Below, piece by piece: positions 25,709 through 35,277 of a stretch of 64,000 nucleotides of DNA. Both the position numbers and the translations under genes were made by a program. Under the pieces are notes generated by a model. That model did no database searches. It had not been told where the DNA came from and saw only the letters and a program-made list of their open reading frames with translations. The DNA is from CAZOIA01 sp964579675. Its GTDB lineage: Bacteria; Planctomycetota; Phycisphaerae; UBA1845; PWPN01. The DNA lies in the NCBI GenBank assembly GCA_964579675.1, contig CAZOIA010000002.1:7828-71827 (forward strand), read 5' to 3'. Positions within the stretch are counted from its first letter, which is position 1, and each line of letters starts with the position of its first letter.

Positions 25709-28081
25709 ATGAACATCACCGGCACCTTGACGGATCTGCTGGTTTGGCCCCGGCGCCTGGGCGGTGACGTGACCGAGCTGGCGGTGCGGGCCCGGCCGAT
25801 CTTCGGGCCGGCAGCGACCGCGGCCTCGGCAGTAGCATTGCTCCTGCTGGTGCTTTGGATCTACCGCCGGGCCGGGGCTGAGCTGTCGCCCCGGCGGCGT
25901 GGCGTGTTGCTGACCCTGCGGATCGCGGCGGTCTGTTGTCTGCTGCCCGCGCTTGTCGAGCTGTCGCTGCAGGTCCGGCTTCGCCGGGACGTCAAACCGG
26001 TTCTCGCGGTGGCGGTTGACGCCTCCGAAAGCATGTCGCTGGCGGATCAGTATACGACGGACCAGCAGCGACGGGCGCTCGCGGCAGCGACCGGCTCGAC
26101 CGCGAACGACTCGCCGCCGCCGGAATCCACGCTGCTCCGCATCGAGCTGGTCAGAGCCATGCTGTCGGCGGGCGGCGGTTCGCGGCTCGCGCGATTGAGC
26201 CAGGCGAGCGACCTTCAATTCTTCACGTTCGATCGCACCGCACGCCCGGTCGCCGAGACCGCCGTCAACTCGCTCCTCGCCGGGCTCAGACCTTCGGGCC
26301 TTCACACCTCGCTTGCCGCCAGCATAGGACAGATCGCGGATCGGCTCCGCGGCCAGCCGACCGCAGGCATCCTTGTGCTGAGCGACGGGGCAAACAACAC
26401 CGGCGGATCGCCCCTGCCCGCCTGCGCGCGCTGGCGACAGGCAGGCGTGCCCGTCCACACCGTCGCGGTCGGCGACCCGGAGCCAAAGGACATCGAGATC
26501 CGCCAGGTACTGGCCAACCGATTGCTGTTTACCGGCGATCCGGCCACGGTCATCGTTCGCCTCCGTCAGCGCGGGTATCAACAGGGGCACATCCCGGTGA
26601 TCCTCCGACGAGGGAGTGAGGAACTCGCCCGCGTGGAAACGGCCTTCTCGAGCGGCCGGGCCGACATCAACGTACCGGTCACCTTCACGCCCACCCAATC
26701 CGGCGAACAGACCTTCCGCGTCGAGTGCCCCGCGCAACCCGGCGAGACGGTCGAGCAGAACAACCACAAGCGTTTCGCGGCCCGCGTCACCAGTGAGCGA
26801 ATCCGCGTGCTCTACCTCGAACACAGGCCTCGCTGGCAATACCGCTTCCTTCACGACGCGATGAATCGCGACCGGCGGCTGAAGCTCCAGATCCTGCTGG
26901 CAGGGGCCGAGCAGGTCGCCAAGCCCCTGCCGCCGTTCATCAACGCCCTGCCGACAAGCAAAGAGGCCTTCGACGCTTACGATCTGATCATTGTCGGCGA
27001 CATCGACCCGGCGAGTATGACCGCCGAACAGATGGACTGGATCGCCGAGTTGGTGCGCGACGACGGAGCCGGTCTGCTGCTGCTGGCCGGTCCATGCTTC
27101 AACCCGCGGGCCTACATGGACACGCCGCTGGCGGATCTGTTCCCGGTCGAGCCGGCCGACGAGCCCGGGCGCTCCCCCCGGCGACCACGCGCCGCCAGCG
27201 CGGACCGGTTTGCACCCCAGTTGTCGCCGCTCGGGCGATCGCATCCCGCCGTCCAACTCGCCGAGGGGGTGGAGGAGAACATCGAACGCTGGGGATCGCT
27301 TCCGGGCATCTTCTGGTTCGCGCCCGTGCGCAAGGCACGTCCGGCAGCCTCGGTGCTGGTGGTCCATCCGACCGAGACCACCGAGGCGACGCCTCCCCAG
27401 CCGCTGCCGCTGCTGGCGGTGCAACACTTCGGCCGGGGCAGGGCCTTCTATTGCGGTATCGACGAGACCTGGCGGTGGCGACTCAAACAGGGTGACCGCA
27501 TCTTCTATCGCCTGTGGGGTCAGGTCATTCAATACCTCGGGGCGCCGCATTTAAGCAGCGGACAACAGCAGGTTGCCCTTAGAACCGACCGGCCGCTGTA
27601 CGGCCGAGGGGAAACGGCCCTGGTCACCGCCCGCATCGAGGAGATCTCCGGGGCCGAGCTGCCGCCGGTCGTGGCTGAGAGTGAGGACGGCCAGCAGACC
27701 CGCCTCGCGCTAACGCCTTCGCCCGGGGCGGAGCATTTGTACGAGGCCCGCCTGCCCCTGCCCGCCGCCGGGCTGTACAAGCTCTGGATCGAAGGACATG
27801 CCCTGGAGGCGTCGGCCAGCATCGAGGTCGAGGCGCCGCAGCTCGAGTTGCGCGACCCGGCTGCCAACGTATCACTCATGAAGGAGATCGCCGACAACAC
27901 CGGCGGGCAGCATTGCCGCCCGGGTGAGTTCGACGCATTCCTCGATCGGCTCGATCTGTCCCCTCGGACGATCAAGGAGCAGAACAATCTGCCCTTGTGG
28001 GATCGGCCGGCGCTGGTCCTGCTGTTCGTGTGCCTGCTGGGGGCGGAGTGGGTCCTTCGGCGATTGTGGCAATTGCCGTGA
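25709..28081 (+). CDS. Membrane vWA protein with glutamine-amidotransferase-like domain
   Basis: A 790-residue protein. Helices lie at about 36-52 and 68-86, then a vWA domain with MIDAS AVDASESMSL (D104, S106, S108) and LSDGANNTGGSPLP. A flavodoxin/GATase-like middle (RVLYLEHRPRWQYRFLHDA, AYDLIIVGDID, GAGLLLLAGP) follows, then beta-rich domains and a C-terminal helix (ALVLLFVCLLGAEWVL). This large form is often found after BatA-like genes in planctomycete MoxR clusters. Only a weak ribosome site precedes the ATG. Probably anchors or senses an envelope complex; no direct function can be read. Confidence 0.82.
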   Translation: MNITGTLTDLLVWPRRLGGDVTELAVRARPIFGPAATAASAVALLLLVLWIYRRAGAELSPRRRGVLLTLRIAAVCCLLPALVELSLQVRLRRDVKPVLAVAVDASESMSLADQYTTDQQRRALAAATGSTANDSPPPESTLLRIELVRAMLSAGGGSRLARLSQASDLQFFTFDRTARPVAETAVNSLLAGLRPSGLHTSLAASIGQIADRLRGQPTAGILVLSDGANNTGGSPLPACARWRQAGVPVHTVAVGDPEPKDIEIRQVLANRLLFTGDPATVIVRLRQRGYQQGHIPVILRRGSEELARVETAFSSGRADINVPVTFTPTQSGEQTFRVECPAQPGETVEQNNHKRFAARVTSERIRVLYLEHRPRWQYRFLHDAMNRDRRLKLQILLAGAEQVAKPLPPFINALPTSKEAFDAYDLIIVGDIDPASMTAEQMDWIAELVRDDGAGLLLLAGPCFNPRAYMDTPLADLFPVEPADEPGRSPRRPRAASADRFAPQLSPLGRSHPAVQLAEGVEENIERWGSLPGIFWFAPVRKARPAASVLVVHPTETTEATPPQPLPLLAVQHFGRGRAFYCGIDETWRWRLKQGDRIFYRLWGQVIQYLGAPHLSSGQQQVALRTDRPLYGRGETALVTARIEEISGAELPPVVAESEDGQQTRLALTPSPGAEHLYEARLPLPAAGLYKLWIEGHALEASASIEVEAPQLELRDPAANVSLMKEIADNTGGQHCRPGEFDAFLDRLDLSPRTIKEQNNLPLWDRPALVLLFVCLLGAEWVLRRLWQLP

Positions 28082-28092
28082 GGCGGGGAGAA

Positions 28093-28140
28093 CGATGAAT
28101 GATGAATGATGAATGATGAGCGATGAATGATGAACGATGA
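28093..28140 (+). repeat. Degenerate ATGAATG tandem repeat
   Basis: About seven units of GATGAAT/GATGAGC/GATGAAC fill the gap between the vWA gene and the DUF4175-like gene, ending in that gene's start codon. Several ATGs in the tract make the exact start of the downstream gene uncertain. Confidence 0.85.
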
Positions 28141-30158
28141 ACGGAAGACGCCGGAGCGTTGACGAGAAGGCAATGGCGGCATCAGACGAAAAGGTAACGC
28201 CACCAGGACGCGGCGCCGGACCCGAATCGAGCATCGCTCACCCGCGGCGCTGCCAGGCCCGGATCGAGCAGGTGCAGAAGCGGTGGCTCATGCTGCGCCG
28301 GTTCCTGGCGGTCAGTCTCCTGCTGGCGGTGGCATCGGTGAGCGGGGCAATCGTCGTCGGGCTGGATGCCTGGCTGCGGGGCGGGCACCTGACCCGGTCG
28401 ATGCTCCTGCTGGCGTGCGTAGCCAGCGTGGTATGGGTCTCTCGCCGGTTCGCTGCCCCGCTGTGGGACCGGCTATCGCATGATAAGGCGGCCCTGCTCC
28501 TGGAGCACAGCTATCCGAAGCTGGCCGGGCGGCTGGTGACGGCGGTGCAACTGGCCACCCCGACCATCCGCGAGCGGTCCGGCACCTCCGTGGGCCTCTA
28601 CCGACAGGTGCAGACGGCCGCCGAGGAGGCCGCCGGCCGCCTCGACCCCGTACGCGTCCTGCCGGGACGATCCCCGCTTCAGCGAGCGGCGGTCGCCTGG
28701 GGCCTGGTGTTGCTGCTGCTGGTCGTGGCGGGGCTCAACCGCGAGGGAGCCTCCATCGGCATCGCCCGGGTGCTCATGCCCTGGCGCCAGATCGATTGGC
28801 CCCAACGCACCCGACTCCATATCACCGCTGCGGACGAGCGCGTAGTCCGCGGCGGGACGCTCGAAATCGCCGGCAAGGTGAGCGGAGTCGTACCCGCCAC
28901 GGGAACGCTTCACGTGCAAAGCGGAACCGGGGCTGCGGATCGGGCCCGGTTCAACATCGGCCAGGATGGCGCGTTCACCGTGCGATACCGCCCGGTCAAT
29001 GATGACCTGAATGTGTCACTGGAAGTCGGCGACGCCCGGTCGCAGGTACTGCACGTCGAAATGATCCCGCCGCCGGAGATCATCCGCGTCGAAGCGGAAT
29101 GTACCTATCCCGCATACACCCACATGGCGCCAGAGCGACTCTCCGATGGGAACGTGCAGGCCGTCTTCGGATCCCGGATCCGCCTTCGCGTCACCACGAA
29201 CAAAGCGGTTGCGAGTGCTGCCCTTTCGTGGGACGACAAGACCACCATCGCGATGGAGCTCATGGGAGAAGACGAGGCAGAGGCCCGTTTCAACGTGGAT
29301 GCCAGCCGCTCTTACCGCGTACACCTGACCGACGAACTGGGATTCCAGAACGAAGAGCCGGTGGTCTACCGCATCGAGATGATCGACAATCTCTATCCGC
29401 GCATCGAGCGGGTCACGCCCACGGCGGACAAACGGGTGACACCACAGGCAATGGTACCGATTACCGCCCTTGTCACCGACGATTTCGGCGTGACCGGGCT
29501 GACCCTGTGCTACCAGCGCGGGGAAGAGCATGAGGCTCAGCAGGTAACCATCCCGCTCGAGCATCCGGGCAAGGTGGTCGCGGCCCGGTATGTCTGGTCG
29601 CTGGAGCCGCTCGGATTGCAGCCGGGAGACACGATCAGCTACAGGCTCCAGGCGCAGGATGCCGGCGAGCACGCAGCCCGGAGCGATTGGCCCGTGTCGC
29701 GCTGGCGGCGTTTGCACGTCCTGGACGAGCCGGAACTGGCCCGCCTGCTCAGTGATCAGTTGGAGCAGATCCTGCACGGTCTGGCCGAGCTTGAGGTGCT
29801 CCAGGGTGAGTGCACGTCCGCGGTGGTGCGGGTCAATAACTCGCTCGACGCCTTGCCGCCCGGGGCGCGTCCTGCTCCCGCCGCCCGCCAGCGGACCCAG
29901 GCCGAGAAATGGCGCCAGGACCACCTGGCCCGGAACGCCGGTCAACTGGCGGCCCGGCTCGGCCGCGTGGCCGAGGATTATGCCATCTCGCGGATCGGCC
30001 GGCCCGAGCGGGCCCAGCGACTCCAACGCACCGCCGACCAGCTCGCCAAGATCTCCGCCACCCACATGCCCGGAATCGTATTGCACCTGGATGAAGCGCT
30101 GGTGAACCTGCGCGAACTGGTGGCGCCGCCGACAACCCGGCCGCCGGAGAAACCATAG
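28137..30158 (+). CDS. DUF4175-like membrane protein
   Basis: A 673-residue protein. Two helices lie near 54-75 (FLAVSLLLAVASVSGAIVVG) and 85-103, then a third around 178-195 (VAWGLVLLLLVVAGLN). A large extracytoplasmic part follows with VRVEATYP-like beta strands (EIIRVEAECTYPAYTHMAPE) and a coiled, Gln/Arg-rich C-terminus (LQRTADQLAKISATH). This layout matches the DUF4175-type proteins that travel with MoxR/vWA genes. The first 35 residues are polar; an internal ATG at 28173 is an alternative start. Its stop is directly followed by the next ATG. Function unknown. Confidence 0.65.
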   Translation: MNGRRRSVDEKAMAASDEKVTPPGRGAGPESSIAHPRRCQARIEQVQKRWLMLRRFLAVSLLLAVASVSGAIVVGLDAWLRGGHLTRSMLLLACVASVVWVSRRFAAPLWDRLSHDKAALLLEHSYPKLAGRLVTAVQLATPTIRERSGTSVGLYRQVQTAAEEAAGRLDPVRVLPGRSPLQRAAVAWGLVLLLLVVAGLNREGASIGIARVLMPWRQIDWPQRTRLHITAADERVVRGGTLEIAGKVSGVVPATGTLHVQSGTGAADRARFNIGQDGAFTVRYRPVNDDLNVSLEVGDARSQVLHVEMIPPPEIIRVEAECTYPAYTHMAPERLSDGNVQAVFGSRIRLRVTTNKAVASAALSWDDKTTIAMELMGEDEAEARFNVDASRSYRVHLTDELGFQNEEPVVYRIEMIDNLYPRIERVTPTADKRVTPQAMVPITALVTDDFGVTGLTLCYQRGEEHEAQQVTIPLEHPGKVVAARYVWSLEPLGLQPGDTISYRLQAQDAGEHAARSDWPVSRWRRLHVLDEPELARLLSDQLEQILHGLAELEVLQGECTSAVVRVNNSLDALPPGARPAPAARQRTQAEKWRQDHLARNAGQLAARLGRVAEDYAISRIGRPERAQRLQRTADQLAKISATHMPGIVLHLDEALVNLRELVAPPTTRPPEKP

Positions 30159-31199
30159 ATGCACCGAATCACACTGGCGACACTGGCTCCTGTGCTGTTC
30201 CTCGGACTCACTCGCCCCGCCGCTGCCCAGTCGGCCAGCCCGCCGGGCTCCGAGGCCCAACGGGACACCTTCATCGAGTTAACGCCGGCATCCGAGCAGG
30301 CCATTCAAAACGCGCTGAAGTACCTGGCCACGAGTCAGTTGCCCAGCGGGGCGTTTGACAGCAGGTACGGGCCCAACATGGGCGTGACCTCGCTCGCTTT
30401 GCTCGCGTTCCTGGCCACCGGCAACGTCCCCGAACAGGGCCAATACGCCGAGGTGCTCGATCGGGGACTGAACTGGGTGCTGGCCAACGCCCAGCCCAGC
30501 GGGCTGATCCACTACGAGGACGGCACGTCGCACGGGCCGATGTACGAGCACGCCGCTGCCACGCTGCTGCTGAGCGAGGTCTACGGCATGAGCGAGCGGC
30601 CGGAAATCCCCGCCGCCGTCCAGGCAGCGGTCCGGGTCATCGTCAACGCTCAGAACGACGAAGGGGGCTGGCGCTACCAACCCTTCAATCGCGATGCGGA
30701 CATCTCTGTCACCGTCATGCAGATCCTTGCCCTGCGGGGGGCCCAGCGGGCGGGCATGGTCGTGCCGGCCGAGACCATCCAGCGGGCCATCAAGTACGTC
30801 AAACGCTGTGCGGACCGCGGCGGGGGATTCCTCTATCAGACCGGATCGGGCCAGCCCAATTACGCCCGGACCGGGGCCGGCGTCTGCTCGCTGGAGGTGT
30901 GCGGAGATTACGATTGCGACGAGGTCCGGCGCGGGCTCGATTACCTGATCGCCAACATCGGTCAGGACGTCCAGAATGAACACTACCACTACGGCACCTA
31001 TTACGCCGCCCAGGCAGTGTACCAGGCCAAGGACGAACGCCGGTGGCAGCAATGGTTCCCGCCGATGCGGGATCAGATGCTGGGTCAGCAAGAATCGGCG
31101 GGCTGCTGGAATACCGGAGTCGGGCGAGAGTACGCCACCTCCATGATGGTGCTCGCCCTGGCGATACCCTATCGGTGTCTGCCGATCTACCAGAGATGA
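30159..31199 (+). CDS. Secreted prenyltransferase/squalene-cyclase-like repeat protein
   Basis: A 346-residue protein with a signal peptide (MHRITLATLAPVLFLGLTRPAAAQ) and alpha/alpha-barrel repeats: ALKYLATSQLPSGAFDSRYG, GLNWVLANAQPSGLIHYEDG, VIVNAQNDEGGWRYQ, AIKYVKRCADRGGGFLYQTG and a last ESAGCWNTGVGREYATSMM. The fold is that of squalene cyclase/prenyltransferase beta subunits, but the DxDD catalytic motif of cyclases is not seen, so a structural or binding role is likelier. Such proteins are common beside planctomycete MoxR operons. It begins directly after the DUF4175-like stop. Confidence 0.85.
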   Translation: MHRITLATLAPVLFLGLTRPAAAQSASPPGSEAQRDTFIELTPASEQAIQNALKYLATSQLPSGAFDSRYGPNMGVTSLALLAFLATGNVPEQGQYAEVLDRGLNWVLANAQPSGLIHYEDGTSHGPMYEHAAATLLLSEVYGMSERPEIPAAVQAAVRVIVNAQNDEGGWRYQPFNRDADISVTVMQILALRGAQRAGMVVPAETIQRAIKYVKRCADRGGGFLYQTGSGQPNYARTGAGVCSLEVCGDYDCDEVRRGLDYLIANIGQDVQNEHYHYGTYYAAQAVYQAKDERRWQQWFPPMRDQMLGQQESAGCWNTGVGREYATSMMVLALAIPYRCLPIYQR

Positions 31200-31202
31200 A
31201 CG

Positions 31203-32617
31203 ATGCACCCCGCCTGCCTGTGCCTGCTGCTGCTGACCGCCGTGCCTGGCCGAACGGATACACCCGTTATGGTGCTGTCGGAGGGGCGGGTCATCTCAGC
31301 AGCCGACTTCTCGATCGGTCCGAGCGGTGAACTGATCGTCGTGCCCGCGGGCAAAGGTGAGCCGCCAGAGTCGATCGTTGTTGACTCCCCGGCCCTGCTG
31401 GATGCCAGTATGGTGCCGAAGGCCAAGCCCGGCCAACCCAAAGCCGCCGGCACCGGTGCGAGCGTTCAACTGACCTGCGGTGAGATCCTGCAAGGCTCGA
31501 TCGTCGAGCCCGATTCGCCCGGTACGATTCGCTTCAACACCTGCCACTTCGGTCCCCAGCGGCTGGCCCTCGAGAAGATCGCGACGATTCACCTGGCCGG
31601 CAGGCGGGCGAGCCGACCGGCCACCGACAGCGGCCGTGACCACCCCTGCCTGGTGCTCACCAACGGCGACCTGATCGCGGGGGCGATCAAGCTCATCACA
31701 CCCACCGCGGTCACGATTGACTCGGCGTTCGGCGAGACTGAAACCGACATCTCCCGGGTCGCCGGCATTACTCTGGCAGGCGATCCGCCGCTCGTGGACG
31801 GGCGCACCACCGGCCAACTCATCTGCTCGCTGGCGGACGGTCAACGGTGGTACGTGGACAACCTCGCCGCCGGCCCGGCCAAGGGGCAGGTACGACTCCA
31901 CCGCGCCGGCAGCGCGGCCGATCTGCCGGTGACCCATTTGCGGCAACTCGTCTTTGCCGGTTGGACGATCCGCGAACTGATCGCGCTCGGTCCGCCTGAG
32001 GTCCGCACCACCCCTACCTGGGCGGGACAGTCCCCGTGCAGATCGACGAGGCCAGGAGCCGGCGCCCCCGGGCGATCGGCAACCGGTCGTTCCTCGGGGG
32101 AATCACCGCCCGACCCCGGTCCCGCGTCAGCTACACCTTGAACACCCCCGCCGCGTACCTCATCGGCTGGGTCGGGATCGATCCGGTTCGCGGCAGCGCC
32201 GGCATCTGCGACGCGCGAATCGAGTCCGACGGCAAAACACTCGTCAGCTTCAACGGGCTCACCGCGCGTGCCGGCGCCCAGCGCATCGCCGTGTCCACAA
32301 CCAACCTGAACCACATCACACTGATCACCGACTTCGGCCCCAACGCGGAGATCGGCGATTGCCTCAACTGGTGCGAGTTGATGTTGATCGAGAAGAAGCC
32401 GCCGGCAACCAGCCAGGGGCACGTGTTGCTCAATCACCCCGGTGCGAACAACGGGCAGGCCATCGTCCGGGAGCGGTTGGCGTACGAGGCCCGCGACGCT
32501 GTCTTGTTTCGCCTGCCCCTCCCGCTAGAATACACCGCGTCATCGATACGATCACGAGAATACGGACCACAAGCCGGTCACAGAACGAGCAGCATTGACG
32601 CAGGCCCTCGCGAATAA
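31203..32617 (+). pseudogene. NPCBM-like secreted protein, split by a probable single-base frameshift
   Basis: Two frames together make one plausible protein of about 470 residues. The first (from 31203) has a signal peptide (MHPACLCLLLLTAVPG) and beta-rich repeats with GEILQGSIV and NGDLIAGAIKLI, reaching PPEVRTTP. At the C run 32011-32014 the sense shifts: the second frame continues YLGGTVPVQIDEARS, then RSFLGGI, AAYLIGWVGIDP and CLNWCELMLIEKK, typical of NPCBM-like modules. Adding one C restores TTPYLGG. Unshifted, the first frame runs on to 32141 in low-complexity Arg/Pro/Gly-rich sequence. It may be an assembly error, a real pseudogene or programmed slippage. It closes the MoxR run, three bases after the cyclase-fold gene. 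The tail after about 32400 is poorly supported. Confidence 0.75.
32504..32531 (+). promoter_or_regulatory. Possible promoter for tRNA-Leu
   Basis: TTGTTT at 32504-32509, 16 bases, then TAGAAT at 32526-32531. It would start transcription about 80 bases before the tRNA. It lies inside the end of the frameshifted gene, so it may be chance. Confidence 0.35.
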
Positions 32618-32620
32618 GAG

Positions 32621-32704
32621 GCCGAAGTGGCGGAATTGGCAGACGCGCGGGATTCAAAATCCCGTTCCCGCAAGGGAGTGAGGGTTCGAGTCCCTCCTTC
32701 GGCA
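32621..32704 (+). tRNA. tRNA-Leu, anticodon CAA
   Basis: The acceptor arm GCCGAAG pairs with CTTCGGC, followed by discriminator A at 32704. The anticodon arm CGGGA-TTCAAAA-TCCCG gives anticodon CAA, reading UUG. A long variable arm (GTTCCCGCAAGGGAGT region) fits class II Leu tRNA, and the T arm contains GGTTCGAGTCC. CCA is not encoded. It starts three bases after the stop of the frameshifted gene. Confidence 0.95.
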
Positions 32705-32850
32705 ATTGCAGTAACCCGTTGCGACCAGACGAACAAGGGTCTCGCGAGCCATCGGCCATGGCGTTCCCCGTTGCGACCGGAGGCTCAACGCCGCTGGTAC
32801 CGGAGCCCTGAATGTCGCACCGGCCATATCCGGAAAGATCGGAGGACGTG

Positions 32851-33336
32851 ATGGCAGAGACGCACAAAGACGGGCTCACGCATCTCGACAGCCGGGGATC
32901 GGCCCACATGGTAGACGTCGGGTCCAAGCGTCCCACCCGGCGTGAGGCCGTCGCAAGCGCTCGGGTCCGCGTGGGAACCAGGACTCTAGACCTGATCCTC
33001 TCGGGCGGCATCCCCAAGGGCGACGTCTTCGGCGTCGCTCGAATCGCCGCCATCGCCGCCGCAAAGCGAACCCCCGACCTGATCCCGCTATGCCATCCCC
33101 TGCCGATCGACGTCGTCGAGATCGAGCTCGAACCCCAGCCGCCTGACACCGTCCTGATCACCGCCACCACCCGGGCTACCGCCAAAACGGGCGCAGAGAT
33201 GGAGGTGTTGACCGCTGCCAGTATCGCCGCTCTGGCGGTCTACGACATGTGCAAACCGGTAACAAAGGGCATGGAGATCGGCCCCATCCGACTTGAACGC
33301 AAGACCGGCGGTCAATCCGGCACCTACCGCCGGTGA
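32851..33336 (+). CDS. moaC: Cyclic pyranopterin monophosphate synthase MoaC
   Basis: A 161-residue MoaC, the second step of molybdenum-cofactor synthesis, converting the MoaA product to cPMP. Family motifs are clear: GGIPKGDVFGVARIAAIAAA, LIPLCHPLPI and GAEMEVLTAASIAALAVYDM, followed by CKP. Length matches the usual 160. GGAGG at 32841-32845 supports the ATG at 32851. No other mo- genes are in view, so it stands alone after tRNA-Leu. Confidence 0.96.
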   Translation: MAETHKDGLTHLDSRGSAHMVDVGSKRPTRREAVASARVRVGTRTLDLILSGGIPKGDVFGVARIAAIAAAKRTPDLIPLCHPLPIDVVEIELEPQPPDTVLITATTRATAKTGAEMEVLTAASIAALAVYDMCKPVTKGMEIGPIRLERKTGGQSGTYRR

Positions 33337-33382
33337 TCGTTCTGCCAGGCCGCAACGCCGCAACCGACAGGCGACCGCGACA

Positions 33383-34132
33383 TTACCCCTGCACGGAGCA
33401 GGTCTTGACCAGGCCAACGACCGCCTTGACCAGGAGAGTCACAATCAGCAGGAGAAGCAGAACCGCCACCGAGAAGGTGATCAACGGCCAGACGGACGTG
33501 AGCGGCTCGGCGGCCGACCTCGTGATTCGATCGATCAGGAACGCCAGGATCCCGGCGATGAAGATGGCCCCCAGTGCGCCCCGTACGTTTCCGGTCAGTG
33601 GGGCCATCCGCACCGTCAGGCAGATCGCCAGGTACAAGAACAGCAGCGTCCGCCAGTCGGTCAGATTGCAGCTTCGGATCACGCTGACCAGTTGCTCGAC
33701 CAGTTGGAGCGACGTGTGAAGCGTAGCGAAGAACAGGGGCAGACTCGTCGGCAGCGAGAAGCGCTCCACCGAGGTCACTGCCATCCCGGCCAGGATTTCC
33801 GAGCCGAGATACCGCGAGACCCAGTAGATGGCTGCGGCACAACCGGCCATCGGCAACAGCGCGATGATGATGGTCCCCACGACCGGCAACCGGGGCTTGG
33901 GGTTCCCGGTCTGCGGCTCACCGGACTCGTCGTCCTTGATCAGGGCGGTGTTCTCGACCGTGCCACCAGTGATTAGCAGGCCGAGGATATGGCCGAGTTG
34001 AGCCACCAGGGTCCCGGGCAGCAGGATCGAATTGACGACCTTCGGCTGAACCAGCGAACCCCACAATCGATGCACCCCCAGCGCGGTGAAGACGATCACC
34101 AGCAGCCAGAACGTGATTGCCGCATATTCCAT
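33383..34132 (-). CDS. Integral membrane protein of unknown function, faintly M50-like
   Basis: A 249-residue protein with about five membrane helices (AAITFWLLVIVFTALGVHRL, VVGTIIIALLPMAGCAAAIYW, LLFLYLAICLTVRMAPLT, GALGAIFIAGILAFLIDR, LITFSVAVLLLLLIVTLLVK). The segment LLPGTLVAQLGHILGLLITGG resembles the first metal-site region of M50 site-2 proteases (HExxH before LxxLxTG), but HE is replaced by VAQ, so catalysis is doubtful. ATG at 34130-34132 with AGGAGG nine bases upstream was preferred to a GTG two codons earlier. It stands between moaC (tail to tail) and miaA on the same strand. I do not recognise a named family. Confidence 0.7.
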   Translation of the reverse strand: MEYAAITFWLLVIVFTALGVHRLWGSLVQPKVVNSILLPGTLVAQLGHILGLLITGGTVENTALIKDDESGEPQTGNPKPRLPVVGTIIIALLPMAGCAAAIYWVSRYLGSEILAGMAVTSVERFSLPTSLPLFFATLHTSLQLVEQLVSVIRSCNLTDWRTLLFLYLAICLTVRMAPLTGNVRGALGAIFIAGILAFLIDRITRSAAEPLTSVWPLITFSVAVLLLLLIVTLLVKAVVGLVKTCSVQG

Positions 34133-34353
34133 GTTCACCCGCCTCCTGTTGGGCCGAGCGCTTTAGGATACTGGAATATCGACCACAATGGGCCCTTCGT
34201 CTGAGCGGATCTGACCGCATTGGACCGCTTCGGGGTTTTGAGAGTGCTTCTCGAGACACGGCTTGCCATGACCGGCTTTGCGGCCCGGGCTCTGGCACAC
34301 GCGGGCGGTTTCAGCCCCTCGTATCCGCCTGGCTGCACCCGGCTGCTGCGGCT

Positions 34354-35277
34354 CTATTCCCAGTTTTCCACGACGCGATCGGCGATGTGTTCAGGGGCGT
34401 CGCTCTCGGTGACGTTCACCCAGCGGATACCGGGCATGCGGCGCATCCAGGTCCGCTGGTGCTTGGCCAGCCGCCGCGAGTTGATCTTGACTCTTTCGAT
34501 GGCGTCTTCGAGCGACATTTCGCCGCGGAGGTGGGCGATGATCTCCGCGTAGCCCACCGCCTGGGCGGCTTGGGGCCCGATGCCGGCCGGCTCCGCCAGC
34601 AGCGAGCGTACCTCGTCGACCAGGCCGGCTTCGATCATCCGTTTCACGCGAGCATTGATCCGCCCGCTCGTTTCCTCCTTCGAGCGACGCAGGGCCACCA
34701 GCCGGCAATCGTACCGCGAGTTGGGCTGGTCCCATTGTCCCTGCAGCTCGCTGATCGACACCCCGGCCAGATGATAGACTTCCAATGCCCGCTCGATGCG
34801 GCGCAGGTCGTTCGGGTGAATGCGGGCGGCCGCCTGCGGGTCGAGCCCGGCCAACTCGACGTGCAGGGCCCGGGTGCCTTCGTGCCGGGCCCGCTCGCGC
34901 AGCTCTCGCCGGAACTCGGGATCGGCGCTCGGCCCCTCGAATACCCCGGCGACCAGGCTCTGCACGTACAGCATCGTGCCCCCCACGGCCAGGACGGGCC
35001 TGCCGCCAGCGGCAATCTCGTTGATTGCACGGTCCGCCTGTTCGACGTAGCGACCGAGGCTGAACGAGTCGCTCGGCTCCGCCACGTCGATCAGGTGGTG
35101 CGGGATCTCCGCCCGGACCTCGGACGACGGCTTTGCGGTGCCGATGTCCATTCGGCGGTAGATCTTCATCGAGTCGACCGAGACGATCTCCCCGCCGAGC
35201 CGCCGGGCCAACTCCAGACTGGTACCGCTCTTACCGCTTGCCGTACACCCGATCAGCAGATTGACACGAATCGCCAT
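34354..35277 (-). CDS. miaA: tRNA dimethylallyltransferase MiaA
   Basis: A 307-residue enzyme adding a dimethylallyl group to A37 of tRNAs that read U-starting codons, which would include the UUG-reading tRNA-Leu nearby. P-loop GCTASGKS is at about 10-17; SVDSMKIYRRMDIGTAKPS and IPHHLIDVAEPSDSFS are the family substrate motifs; GGTMLYVQSLV and DLRRIERALEVYHLAG follow. The start MAIRVNLLIG gives the usual family length; the frame is open further upstream but that part is not protein-like. Solo gene divergent from the AraC regulator. Confidence 0.96.
   Translation of the reverse strand: MAIRVNLLIGCTASGKSGTSLELARRLGGEIVSVDSMKIYRRMDIGTAKPSSEVRAEIPHHLIDVAEPSDSFSLGRYVEQADRAINEIAAGGRPVLAVGGTMLYVQSLVAGVFEGPSADPEFRRELRERARHEGTRALHVELAGLDPQAAARIHPNDLRRIERALEVYHLAGVSISELQGQWDQPNSRYDCRLVALRRSKEETSGRINARVKRMIEAGLVDEVRSLLAEPAGIGPQAAQAVGYAEIIAHLRGEMSLEDAIERVKINSRRLAKHQRTWMRRMPGIRWVNVTESDAPEHIADRVVENWE

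Noticed and set aside
25616..27550. A 644-residue open frame on the minus strand
   Set aside because: Antisense to the vWA membrane gene; composition is Arg/Gly/Gln-rich and no motif is visible.
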